The notes below the pieces were generated by a model. That model had not been told where the DNA came from. It did not search any database and saw nothing but the letters and a program-made list of their open reading frames with translations. The position numbers and the translations under genes are program-made. Shown in pieces: positions 19,931 through 31,103 of a stretch of 64,000 nt of DNA (within the stretch, counting starts at the first letter, position 1; the number at the start of each line of letters is the position of its first letter). This DNA comes from Tuctoria greenei (Eukaryota; Streptophyta; Magnoliopsida; Poales; Poaceae): positions 219,731,882 through 219,795,881 of the forward strand of contig JAYESD010000002.1 in the NCBI GenBank assembly GCA_036927565.1. Reading direction: 5' to 3'.

Positions 19931-20610
19931 CACGCACTCAGTACGTAAACAACAAGATTAGTCCTAACGTCTCAGCAGCATCATGACTCCAGACGTGAAC
20001 CTACCACCATCTACAGCAGTCTTGTTCAAATACAAAAGTTTCTTTTGAGTACTCTCCTCCATATACAAAGCAAGACAAATGGATTCATGAATAATATTGC
20101 AATGCCCTTTCGCTCTTAACTGTATGGTCCAACTCTGCACCTTTGGTAGAGACATCTGTCGCAACGTAACAATCTTTGCCCAGGTTCTGTTTGGCACAGC
20201 TTCTGCTGCAGCTTCTTCATAAAAATAATCTAATGGTGTGCCAAACAGGAAGCTTCTGTAATAGCTTATTAGTTCAGCCGCTTCTCAGAATGAACTAAAA
20301 CCAGGATATAAGCAGAAGCTGCTTTCCACCAGCTTTTCAAGAAAGCTTCTTATGTAACAAGTTCCAGCTGTGCCAAACAGGACCCCAATCTTGCACTAAT
20401 CATCGCACATGTTGAACGTTGTCAGCCATTAATCACTACCAAATGCACTGGTCATTTTCCTCCATCAAATTGCTTCCAGTATACGATACAAAATTAACTA
20501 CTGCACCTTTTACCTTCCTGTTGCTCCCAACCTCCGCTCATGTAATAATACAGGGAAACTTGTGATAGCAGTGGATGAACCGAGTGATTACATGCAGGGT
20601 CATCTCTTCA
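19931..20610. other. Spacer between CACTA copies 1 and 2
   Basis: 680 bp outside both elements. I see no gene. It contains one small inverted-repeat element (20186-20382, listed separately); the rest is ordinary AT-rich sequence. Confidence 0.6.
20186..20382. mobile_element. MITE-like element of about 197 bp
   Basis: Terminal inverted repeats TTCTGTTTGGCACAGCT at the left and AGCTGTGCCAAACAGGA at the right, one mismatch apart. The interior has several AGCTTCTG/CAGAAGCT pairs that would fold. Similar CTGTTTGG-ended MITEs are common in grasses. I could not fix a target duplication, so the superfamily (hAT or PIF/Harbinger) is open. Confidence 0.7.
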
Positions 20611-20624
20611 CACTACTGCAAAAA

Positions 20625-21030
20625 GCATTTTTACAGGCGCCTCAATTTTTCAAACACAGACGGTCCTTAAAAATATGCGACTGTGATGACGAATGATATA
20701 ATAACCGCCTGTGATGAAAGAAAAACACAGGCGGATTTTAAAAACAATCGCCTGGGTAAATACTCGATCTTCTCAGGCCGTTATTACTTAAGAACCACCT
20801 GCAATAAAATAACATCACAGGAGGATTTTAAGAAACAACCGCCTGGGTAAATACATGATCTTCTCAGGTAGTTATTAATTAAGAACCGCCTGTAATGTAA
20901 TGAACTTCACAGGCAATTCTTAATTAACAACGGCATGAGAAGATCATGTATTTTCACCGGCGGTCATTGTGTAAGAACCGTATGTAGTTGTTCAATTATC
21001 ACAAGCAGTTTTCATTGAAGAACAGCCCAG
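20625..21030. repeat. Left subterminal repeat array of copy 2
   Basis: Alternating CACAGGCGGATTTT and AAGAACCGCCTG motifs starting right after the CACTA terminus, in inverted correspondence to 19365-19927. Confidence 0.85.
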
Positions 21031-21280
21031 GGAAAGTCATTGTTTCCACTTATTTTGTGTTCCTGAAAATGCCAGGGTGCCCTAGATCGTGAGCGTCCGT
21101 TGTAGGGATAAACAAACGCAATGACATTGCAATTAAGTGATTTAATTGGAATACAAGGATAAACAAACGCAAATGACATTGTAAACCTGAGGTAATTCAC
21201 AACTCGATGAATTCCATAGATCATACATTGTGTGCCCTCTAAACTAAATTCAAATTTCAACTTATTCCTGAAGCTCCCAT

Positions 21281-22125
21281 CGATCAATCTAAATTGTACC
21301 GTCCTGCTTGCTATCGAACACGTCTCTTATATTCCGCAGATCCTGAAAATATTGACATTATTTAAATTAATAAATGTCGAAGGAGGAATGAATAACCTAC
21401 ATTGGTCACTAAGTCAAAGTGTCATCTAACCTTGATAAGTAGATTATAGCAATCATTTTCAACATCGGGCACATTTGGCCGATGCAGCAAACGCTGAACT
21501 TCAAGTAGTATAGTTTTGATTATAAAACCACTGCACCACCCCTACAAAATATAATTTAAGCAATATAAGAAACCAGTTCAAATAAGTTCGACAACAATTA
21601 AGTATTAATTACATGAGGAAAATAGGTCTATCTTACAGTCTCTTGATCAAGAATCCCGATGCAGAGTGCTCCCGAACGATGGACATTTGGGTGGAAGAAC
21701 CCACTTTGAAAGGCGCATCTTGGAGGCACCAAGGGATAATCCTCAGAGAAGGAGATTGTCAGGGGGTAGTAACCATCTTCCCATTCAATCTGCAAAAGAA
21801 ATTTATTAATAGGAGGACGATGGCTAAACTCACATTGTGCTTGTTCTTCATGACTTACCCTTCTTTACCGGGGACGATGCACTGCCAATTCAATAAATCT
21901 CTCGATTCAGGCTTCACAGAGAAACCCTACACAGAGAAATTGGAAATACCAGAAACGAACAAGACACAAAAACAAACTATAGTTAAGTTCATCAGTCCAT
22001 TGCAAATATATATGTATATACAACCATGCGACCGGTGTGCCATATGTACATACATGGGGATGGTTCTCGCGTCACGCCAAGCGCTCCTCCTTCAATCAGC
22101 TACACTCTCGAGGCATCAATATCTA
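21281..22125 (-). pseudogene. SCE1/Ubc9-like SUMO E2 pseudogene (copy 2)
   Basis: The same five-exon gene as at 18254-19093, on the minus strand. Exon 3 is 21637-21789, still 153 bases, and encodes the HPN and catalytic-Cys region. Exon 1 (about 22060-22125) holds two in-frame TGA codons, in place of the Arg codon before the LKEE stretch and of the Trp codon of LAWRK. The last exon (about 21281-21342) lacks one base and has TAG where copy 1 has GAG. No functional E2 can be made. A long open frame on the opposite strand (21613-22245) is a shadow. Unlike copy 1, a promoter module lies upstream (22336-22450), so this gene once had its own start, separate from tnp2. Confidence 0.85.
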
Positions 22126-22335
22126 AAAGACCAAACTTCCAAATTATTGAGTCCAAACGCATATGTACACAAATGCAAAAGGACACAATCCATATACCAA
22201 CACCCAAAACTGGCAGCTTATGAAAATATACAAAGAAAAAGGTAGCATGCAATGCATAGTAAGGAAACTATGAGAATTTACATAGGTACCTCGTGGCGCG
22301 ATGTGGGACTGGGCAGAGGCGTGCCTCCGCGGGGT

Positions 22336-22450
22336 CTTTATATAGGCGTCAGTTTTTCACAGGCGGTTTTTAAATTTTTCACAGGCGGTTGGTACTTAAT
22401 AACCGCCCGAGAAGAAGTTTATCTCAGGCGGGATTACTTACCAACCGCCT
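22336..22450 (-). promoter_or_regulatory. Extra promoter module upstream of the SCE1-like gene (copy 2)
   Basis: On the minus strand: CCGCCTGAGATAA-type palindromes (22370-22450), then TATATAAAG at 22336-22344, then ACCCCGCGG and a leader resembling that of tnp2 (27540-27800), with the same donor-like sequence. It looks like a duplicated tnp2 promoter now serving the SUMO E2 gene. Copy 1 has no counterpart. Confidence 0.6.
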
Positions 22451-22462
22451 CTTATGCTGCTA

Positions 22463-23451
22463 AGCTCCTGTCAAGCTAATCCCTGCACAGCAAGCTATTG
22501 TAGATGCAAGTAACACCCGTGGCTCATCATTTGAATTGTTGAAAGCATCAATTTGAAGCCTAACGATCCTTGGAAGGATTTTCCCATCTATTTGAATGAT
22601 TTCTTTCCCTTCTATCCATTTGAAAACTTAGTAAGATGCTCCTTTCTAAGTTTTAATGCCTAAATATATTGACCAAAAATTAGTACCTACTTTCTCACTG
22701 CTTCACACAAGCGAGTAAGCGAACAGCTTCAATCACAAATCTTGTTTTTACACTTTCTTAGGGATTTAACCTTAATCTTTCAAGCATAGATTTATCAAAT
22801 AAGTGAAGTTTCCTTATCACACATGTTAATGGCAGTTATAAGTGAAGGATGTGTCGAAGCTAACGAAATCTGAATCGGACTGAAGATAAAGAGATCCTGC
22901 ATATGAGTGGCAATGTCCAGGTTAAACAGCGTGAAGGCTGTCATCATAGCTTCATGTTGTCTAACCTAGACATTGTCACTCAAATGCAGCATCTCTTTGT
23001 CTTCAGTCCGATTGAGATTTCGTTAGCTTCGACACACCCTTCACTTGTAACTGCCATTAACATGTCTGATGAAGAAGCTTCAGTTATTGATAAATCTATG
23101 CTTGAAAGATTAAGGTCAAATTCCAATGAAAATGGTAAAAACAAGATTTGTGATTGAAGTTGTACGCTTCGTCTCTTGTGTAAAGCACTAAGAGAGATGG
23201 TACTGATTTGTTGTCAATATATTCAGCCATTAGAACTGATAAAGTAGCATCTTCGTAAGTTATCAAAATGGAGAGAAGAGAAAGAAATCTTGCAGGGCTT
23301 TTTTGGGTGTACTCCTATCCAAACAAGCCCTCAAATGGACGAGAAGTATCGTCAGACTTCAGTTGAAGCTTTTAACAATCCAAATGATGAGTATCGGGTG
23401 TTACTTGCATCTACAAGAGCTTGCTGTGAAGTGATTAGCTTGACAGGAGCT
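22463..23451. repeat. Near 1-kb inverted repeat (hairpin) derived from a CLASSY-like SNF2 gene
   Basis: The left arm (22463-22936) and right arm (22950-23451) are reverse complements with scattered mismatches and small indels, separated by a loop of about 13 bases. The outer ends are AGCTCCTGTCAAGC and GCTTGACAGGAGCT. The plus strand of the right arm reads, in pieces and in more than one frame, as the helicase C-terminal part of a CLSY/DRD1-type SNF2 protein: ISLASTHPSLVTAINMS, SMLERLRSN, YIQPLELI, KWREE, then RVLLASTRACCE and ISLTGA. The frames are broken, so it cannot encode the protein; it could be transcribed into long double-stranded RNA. The structure is seen directly; the SNF2 match is my recognition of motifs; siRNA production is inference. 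Confidence 0.85.
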
Positions 23452-23558
23452 CGAAACAGAAGATGAATTTAATAATGTTCGAAACATGCTATCTAAAGCT
23501 GAAATAGAACATTGTTCTAAGTTGATTTCAGAAGATACAAATATATACAATATATATA

Positions 23559-26500
23559 TCATCTCGCATTGCTATATACATTTTTTCCAGCATTGTCATC
23601 TTCTCGCATATAGGGTTTCAAATTCTTTTTAATACTTCTCTCTACTCGCTTGGTGTTTTCTGGTCCGGTGAAAAGGTACATCTCTTCATACTTATTATAT
23701 TCCTCTTCATTATCTCCCACATTCTCAACCCCAACAATATTTTGCTTTCCAGGAACAACTACGTGCAACTTCTTAGTTTCTGGATCTTGAACATAAAAAA
23801 CTTGTGCAACATTATCGGCGAGAACCCACAGGTCATCTTTATAACCCACTTTATTCAAGTCTACTAGTGTCAGCCCGTAATTGTCCGCTTTCACACCATC
23901 AGGATGTTTGACCCATTGGCACTTAAATACGGGCATTACTATTCTTTCGCCATAATCGAGTCCCCATATTTCCTCTATGAACCCGAAGTATGTGGTCTTC
24001 TGCCCTTATGAATCATAATACTCAATACGAACACCACTATTTTGTGCAACACTCTTACCATATTTTTCTTTAGTGTAAAAGGTGTACCATTGATGTCATG
24101 TGCTTGCCATGATGTCACCAAAGCAGATGGGCCAAAAGCTAACTTCTTCATTGTTGCCTATTCTATAGTGTTTCCGTATGGTATATTTTTGTACATTAAC
24201 CATTCAGTGAAACATCTTCTGTGCTCTTTCATGATCCAGTCCTCTGTGCGGTCTTGGTTTTTCTCACGAAGCTCAGTTTGGTTTTCCTCGATGTACGACT
24301 CAGCTATTGCGACCTGTTGTAGTACACCAAAAGGTGCACAGTGTACATTCTTGTAATCTTGAATGATAAAAGTTTTCTTACCCACTTTGCCTCTCCCACA
24401 TAGTCTACCTTCATGTACCGGTATAGACACACCTTCTTCAGTGGTGTATCCTTCCATAATTAAACCCTCTGGGTGAGCACGGTTCCGCACATAACCTTTT
24501 AATACTCCTAAATATCTCTCCAACGAAAACATATGATGTAACTATAGTGGCCCCAATGCTTTTATCTAATCAACAAGATGTATGATTCGGCGTACTTGCA
24601 TATCGAAAAAGGATGGTGGGAAACATATCTCAAGCTTGCACATTGTCTCGACGATGTATGTTTTTAGATAGTCTAAATCTTCACGTGTTATCACCTTTTG
24701 TGATACTGCATTGAAGAAGTAACACAAACGTGTGATGACAACTTTTATATGCTCAAGTTTGATGACTCTTATTGCAATGGCAAGGAAAATTGTCATCATC
24801 ATGTGACAGTCGTGAGAATTATAACCGAATAAAGACAAGTCTTTCATCGAGACTAGTTTGCGGATATTGGATGAGAAACTCGTGGGCACTTTGATCCCAC
24901 GCAAGCATTCGCAAGTTGCTTTTTTCTCTTCTAGCATCAGGTTGTAGCTGGCTGGGGGAAGGTAATGCTTTCCGTTCACCTTTTCTGCTGGATAAAGCTC
25001 TGGTCTCAAATCAAGATTTACTAGGTCCATACGTGAATTTAATCCGTCCTTTGTTTTGCTCAGCATGTCCAGCAAGGTTCCAATGATGCTGTCAAATACA
25101 TTCTTTGTAACGTGCATCAAATCAATACTATGGCAAAATTCCAGATTCTTCCAATATGGAAGATACTTGAAAAAAATTGATTGTTTCTTGAAAGCCATGT
25201 CAGTTGTATCATCCGAAGATGTACTTTTCTTTCTCTTAATTCCTTTACAATTTTTGCCCTTACCGAAAGCAATATGAATGTTCTTGACCATTTCAAACAC
25301 AAGTTTTCCACTGTAAGGTTTTGGTGCAGTATCTTTTTCGATTTTGTTATCAAATTGTTCTTTCATCTTCCTATACTTGTGTGTATCTGTCAAGAACCGT
25401 CGGTGTCTCATGTACGCCGTCTTTCTGGGTGAAGTGAAGTATAGAAATCCAGTTCTATCCATGCACCTTACACAACCTTTCTTCCCTTTCATTTGTCCCG
25501 ATAGTGTAAATAGTCCGGGATAATCATGCACGGTAACGAATATCATTGCTCTTAACGTGAAATACTCCCGCTTGTACTCATCCCATGTACGTACCCCTTC
25601 ATTCCATAATTTCACCATATCTTCCATTAAAGGTTCCAAGAACCCATCAATTTTGATGTCGGGTTGTTTCGGACCTTGTATAAGAATAGATAACAAGATA
25701 TATTTCCTTTTGTGACACAACCACGTCGGTAGGTTGTACATCGTTAAGACCATAGGCCATGTGCTGTGTATGCTCCTTTTTTCACCAAACGGATTCATTC
25801 TGTCTGTACCCAAGGAAAACCTGATTTCCTTTGATAATTCTGGATACTGAATATAAAAAATTTTCTACTGTGTTGCATCACCAAGGTGTTGTATATGTTT
25901 TCCATTATTCTTGTGTTGCTCGGAATGCCAACCCATAAGTTCAGCCTCCCTAGGGTTTGAGAACAAACGCTTCAAGCGATCAATTACCGGAAGGTACCAC
26001 ATCACCAAGGCAGGAATTTTTCTCTTATTCTTCCCGTCTGTATCGCCAGAAGTATCGTCATCGTCACCTTCAGGACCAATAATAAACTTCTTATTCTTCT
26101 GAGACTTTTTCATGTTGGTAACATACTGGTGATTGTAGTCCTTCGTATATCTACTGACACCACAAATGAGGCATCTAGTTGCGAGCTTATGCTCTTTGCG
26201 ATACAGAATACAATGGTTCACACAAGCGTGTATTTTTGTCACACCTAGTGCCATCGGGCAAAGAAGTTTCTTCGCTTTATAAGTGCTTCTGGGCAGTTTA
26301 TTTGGATTTGGAAGAATTTTCGCCAAAAGATTTAAAAGATCAAAGAAACTACAATCGGACCATCTGTGCGTAGCTTTCAACTTTAGTAGTTCTAAGACTG
26401 CACACAATCTAGTAAACTCTTTATCACAACTGTTTGATTCATCATATAAAAGCTCCGTTGCCGCATTCTGCAATGTCTCCATTTTACTTAAACCTTTGCT

Positions 26501-26906
26501 TGCTCCCATAGAAGTCAATACATATGGTTCAATATGACGCAACATCTCCTCACAATCAAACTCCATCATCATCATCACCTGCTTGATTGTCACTACCGTC
26601 ATCGATATGAACATTATCATCATCTGAACCTCTCTAATCATCTTTATCCACATCATGTGTATCTAACTCACCATGATCTGTCCATATTATGTAGTAATTT
26701 TTTAAACCTCTTTTCACCAAATGAGATTGGATTACTATAGTATCCGTCCAAGCAATCTTATTTTCGCAGTCGATACATGGACATAATATGTCATCTATCT
26801 TTTGCAACTTCGCATGTCTCTTGGATGCTTCAAAAAAATTTGCAACATTATGAATGTACATAGGATCAGGTCTTGGCATGTTATACATCCACGCTCGACG
26901 GTCCAT
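23559..26906 (-). pseudogene. tnp2: tnp2-type CACTA transposase pseudogene (copy 2)
   Basis: Matches the intact tnp2 of copy 1 over its full length, from MDRRAWMYN at 26906 to the same C-terminus at 23559. Lesions: TAG at 26634-26636 in the acidic linker, a frame change in the GAT repeat near 26565, TAG at 25865-25867 in place of a Trp codon, TAG at 24566-24568, another TAG near 24533, loss of about 16 codons in the DUF4218-like region near 24430, and several frame losses at 23940-24160 before the DUF4216-like end. The Transposase_21 core (24566-25813) is still open for 415 codons. It cannot supply transposase; comparison with copy 1 gives the order and kind of decay. Confidence 0.9.
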
Positions 26907-27244
26907 GCTTCAATAATAGAATTTTTGTCAGATTTACAAATTTTGGCCACAAATGAATTTACACACACATAACAGGTATGATTAGGGCGACTAATGTAGG
27001 ATACGGGCGACGTCTTGAGGCGGATGGAGTCGAAGGCGTCGGGAGCAGCAAGCGGGTGTGAAGGATTGAAGTCGTGGGGCAAACAGGCCTAGTGGCATGG
27101 ACTAGGTCTGGGTGGGATCCGGTCCATTATATCTTGACGTCGGATCCCATCCAACGATGGTAACTAAATAGATGAGTTATAAAACCATCTCCCTAGAAAG
27201 CTAACCCTAATCACTACAATAACATTATTATAATAGAGTCCATA

Positions 27245-27535
27245 CATCAATATCTAAAAGACCAAACTTCCAAATTATATACCAACACACTATGACACAA
27301 GCTATATACCAACACACTATGAGAATATACCAACATGCAAAAGGACACAATCCATATACTAACACAGTATGACACAATCCATATACCAACACACTATGAG
27401 AGTATACCAACATGCAAAAGGACACAATCTATATACCAACACACTATGACACAATCCATATACCAACACACTATGAGAATATACCAACATGCAAAAGGAC
27501 ACAATCCATATACCAACACAACATGCAAAACGAAA
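27245..27535. repeat. 77-bp minisatellite in the tnp2 leader (copy 2)
   Basis: Units start with GAGAATATACCAACATGC at 27321, 27398 and 27475 (the last partial), preceded by looser copies from about 27260. Each unit contains two variants of CACAATCCATATACCAACAC. Copy 1 has only single copies of this stretch in its leader (around 14310-14400), so it expanded in copy 2. Confidence 0.8.
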
Positions 27536-27539
27536 CTAT

Positions 27540-27801
27540 GAGAATTTACTTAGGTACCTTGTGGCGCGATGTGGGACTGGGCAGATCAGGCGTGCCTCCG
27601 CGGGGCTGGGCGGCGGCGCGGCAAAGCGGGCTCTAGGCGGCGGCACATCGGGGCGGCTGTTCGGGCTGAGCAGCGGCGCGGCAGTGCAGGATGGGCGGCG
27701 GCGCGGTAGAGCAGGCGCGGCTGTGGGAAATTTTGGCAGCCTTGCGGCAGTGGAAAACTCTCCAGGGTTACGTTTCGACTGTAGCGAGGGGTCTTTATAT
27801 A
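27540..27801 (-). promoter_or_regulatory. tnp2: tnp2 promoter and GC-rich leader exon (copy 2)
   Basis: On the minus strand TATATAAAG lies at 27793-27801, followed by a GC-rich untranslated exon with GGCGGCGCGGCA-type repeats ending near 27550. The layout matches 14047-14250 in copy 1. Confidence 0.6.
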
Positions 27802-27804
27802 GGC

Positions 27805-29580
27805 GTCAATTTTTCACAGGCGGTTTTTTAAGTTTTCACTGGCGGTTGGTACTTAATAACCGCCTGAGAAAACCATTATCTCAGGCGGTTATTACTTACC
27901 AACCGCCTGAGATAATGTTCGATGTTCTTCAGTTTCCTTATCCCTTGCTTTTTTTTTTAGATTCCAATATAAATACTCAAACCAGTTTAGATTCTGCAAA
28001 TTGAGTCCAAATTCGACGATTCTTTATTCTATATTTGACTAAAATTAACATCTACCACCTGAACCAAATATTTTATAACTTGTATAGCTGACATTGTAAT
28101 GTTTTGGTAAATATCATATTAATTTCTACTCACATATTATTCACATTTATGTATCTCATAAAAAAAAGATCCTTCACTTAAATTTGTTTGTATGAACATA
28201 TTTGTATTATTTATACATGTATGAATTTTGTTAATTTTTTTAATAGCATTCCAACAGGTCAAACTTCAAATTATCCATCATTCTAACTAAATGCTCATAT
28301 ACATATGAGGCATTCATCAAATTATGAACACACATTGATTAAAAAAATTTAAAAAATCTGAAAAAATTCATAGAGGTTGGTATGATGAGTAAAAATGTCC
28401 ACTGAAAAAATAAATGAAAAAAGCATTATATTCATCAAGATAGAAAAATGAAAAACTATTGTATGATTTTAATGTTCTGACCAATTTCAAAGGATTTATG
28501 AAGTGAAATTTAATGGTAACCTTCACTTATCAATAATATTACAAGAAAGTGGAATTTTGCCTTTTTAAAGGACCCACATTTAATTAAGAATATTAATTAA
28601 GAAGAAGTAAAGATCTTCAAAGGCGGTTGTTTCTTAATAACCGTCTGAGAAGATTATTATCTCAGGCGGGTATTACTTATCAACCGCCTGAGATAATGCC
28701 GATACTGTTCTTCAGTTTCCTTATCCCTTGCTTCTTTTTTTAGATTCCAATATAAATACTCAAACCAGTTTAGATTTTGCAAATTGAGTCAAAATTCGAT
28801 GTTTCTTTCTTCTATATTTGTATAAAATTAACATCTACCACCTGAACCAAATATTTTATAACTTGTATAGCTGACATTGTAATGTGTTTTGGTAAATATC
28901 ATATTAATTTCTACTCACATATTATTCATATTTGTGTATCTCATAAAAAAAAGGATCCTTCACTTAAATTTTTTGTATGAACATATTTGTATTATTTATA
29001 CATCTATGATTTTTGTTAATTTTTTTAAAAGCATTCCAACATGTCAAACTTCAAATTAACCATCATTCTAACTAAATGCTCATATACATATGAGGCATTC
29101 ATCAAATTATGAACACACATTGATTCAAAAAAATTTAAAAAAGTCTGAAAAAATTCATAGAGGTTGGTATGATGAGTAAAAATGTCCACTGAAAAAATAA
29201 ATGAAAAAAGCATTATATTCATCAAGATAGAAAAATGAAAATTAGCAATTGTTGTATGATTTTTATGTTCTGACCAATTTCAAAGGATTTATGAAGTGAA
29301 ATTTAATGGTAACCTTTACTTATCAATAATATTACAAGAAAGTGGAATTTTGCCTTTTTAAAGGACCCACATTTAATCAAGAATATTAATTAAGTAGAAG
29401 TAAAGATCTTCACAGGTGATTGGTACTTAATAACCGCCTGAGAAGATTATTATCTCAGGCGGGTACTACTCACCAACCGCCTGAGATAATTGTATCTTCT
29501 CAGGCGGTTGGTAAGTAAAACCTGCCTGAGGTAACCTTCTTCTCAGGCGGTCGTTACTTAAAATCCGCCTGAGAAAATGG
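27805..29580. repeat. Central repeat region of copy 2: about two tandem 770-bp units with CAGGCGG palindromes
   Basis: Two inverted-orientation counterparts of the 754-bp repeat lie at about 27910-28690 and 28690-29460; the marker TTCTTCAGTTTCCTTATCCC recurs at about 27926 and 28710. Palindromes of CAGGCGG and CCGCCTGAGA sit at each junction (27815-27915, 28617-28697, 29412-29575). Copy 1 has more units, so the number varies between copies. Confidence 0.85.
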
Positions 29581-29585
29581 GACTC

Positions 29586-29593
29586 TATATATA
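29586..29593 (+). promoter_or_regulatory. TATA box of the Ulp1-fusion gene, copy 2
   Basis: TATATATA followed by CCCCTCGACAGCGTTGG, the same as copy 1 in inverted position, with CAGGCGG palindromes directly upstream. Confidence 0.6.
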
Positions 29594-31103
29594 CCCCTCG
29601 ACAGCGTTGGAAAAACCTAACCCGGGCGAAACACTTAGATGTCGTTAGGCTGCCAAAATTTCGTTTGCCGCCAAGTGTTCACCGTCGTCGCCGCCGAGCT
29701 TCATCGTCGACGCTTCCAGGTACACTGAGCGAAGCCATTGCCGTCGCCATAGAGCTTCAAGGTAAACCCTAAATCCTTCGACCTTCCATCCTCCGTCTTC
29801 GTGCCGCCTCCCTCCCCGCCCTCGCCGCCGCCTTGCTTATCCATGGTTAGGGTTTGGGAATTGGAAAATGGTAGGCATCCTTGGTTAGGGTTCGGTTGAA
29901 TTCGAAAAACTGTCAAGTTCAGTGGCATCATTGGTTAGGGTTCGGTGGGTAGGCATCCTTGGGTTGTCGTTAAACCATAGAAGCAAGGACATTGCTATCG
30001 AATCATGTCCTTTTCTTTGGCAAGTAAGATGTTTTAATAAAAGTGTTTGAGGTGCCATTAAATAACAATATACTGCACATACTTGACCATTCAAAGTTTT
30101 GTGAGTTAGTACATGGAAATATTGCACATGGAAATATGACCATTCAATGATTTTATCCGATATTGCACATGGAAATATTCTAGTTAAATGAAGAAGTTTC
30201 TCTGTTCAGCGAAATAAAGGCTAGTTGGTCATATCTTTAGATGGAAAGGTAAATTAATGGATTTTGAGAAGGATTAAATGCATTACGAATATGGTTTATC
30301 ACAATAATGTGAGCACAAAAAGATACTTTTGTTAAATATGCTTACTAAGTATGGCATTGACTAGATCAGCAAGCTTGAAATTGTACTTAGGGTATTGAAA
30401 TTGTATGAACAAGCATCTGAATTTTTGCCATAATTATCTGTAGAAATCTCTTCTAGTCTATTGTGCTACATTTTTTGAAAGTGGAAAAACTATTCTACAA
30501 CTTTTCTATTCATTGTTACCTCAAATTCGGTTTAGAACTAATTAGAAACTGGAGTTGAAGTTAGTACCTGTGTACAGTTTTATCTGAAACAGCCACAAAA
30601 TTTCTGAACTTTGAACAACCATAATTCTTAAATTAGAAAAGCAACCTATGCATATCTATACATGTTTGGGATTCTTAAAGAGTCCTCTACCAATTTCCTA
30701 TTCAACGCTAAGGCTAAAACACGGAATAACCAGGTCTAAATTGAAGTACTGTTTAAGGTGTCGTAACAATCTAGAATCTGGACAGTTATGTATCCAGTTG
30801 CTGTTTGGATCATAATTTATAGTAGGATCATTAGTGAATAGTAGCATCTGTATTGAAAATAGAGTGTAGCTGTCCCGCACTTCATCTCACTGGGTTGTGC
30901 TCCTTCGAGATCAGTGTCGCTATCCTGGTGAGCTACTTTAACATGCTTGTCACCCTCGCAATGTATAGGAACCTCTTGGTCAGTCGCCTTGAACCCTAGA
31001 ATGCCTTATAAAATCCTAGAACGCTTCCATATTTTTCTTCATGCAACACTTCATGTAGAGTTAATATGCCAATTATTAGATTTTTTGTCTTATTAGTTCT
31101 AGC
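29594..31103 (+). other. 5' leader and probable intron of the Ulp1-fusion gene (copy 2)
   Basis: It begins with a GC-rich untranslated exon ending near AGCTTCAAGGTAAACCC (29755-29772), a good donor site. It then holds GGTTAGGGTTCGG repeats (29840-29950) and about 1.1 kb of AT-rich sequence with no recognisable coding content. It is longer than the matching region of copy 1 and not clearly similar over its middle. Confidence 0.5.

Noticed and set aside
21613..22245. A 210-codon open frame on the plus strand
   Set aside because: It is antisense to the SCE1-like pseudogene exons of copy 2 and spans their introns.
22903..23157. 84-codon open frame in the hairpin as a small gene
   Set aside because: It spans the loop and the right arm; its content is a fragment of the SNF2 match ending at a frame break, so it is better explained as part of the inverted repeat.
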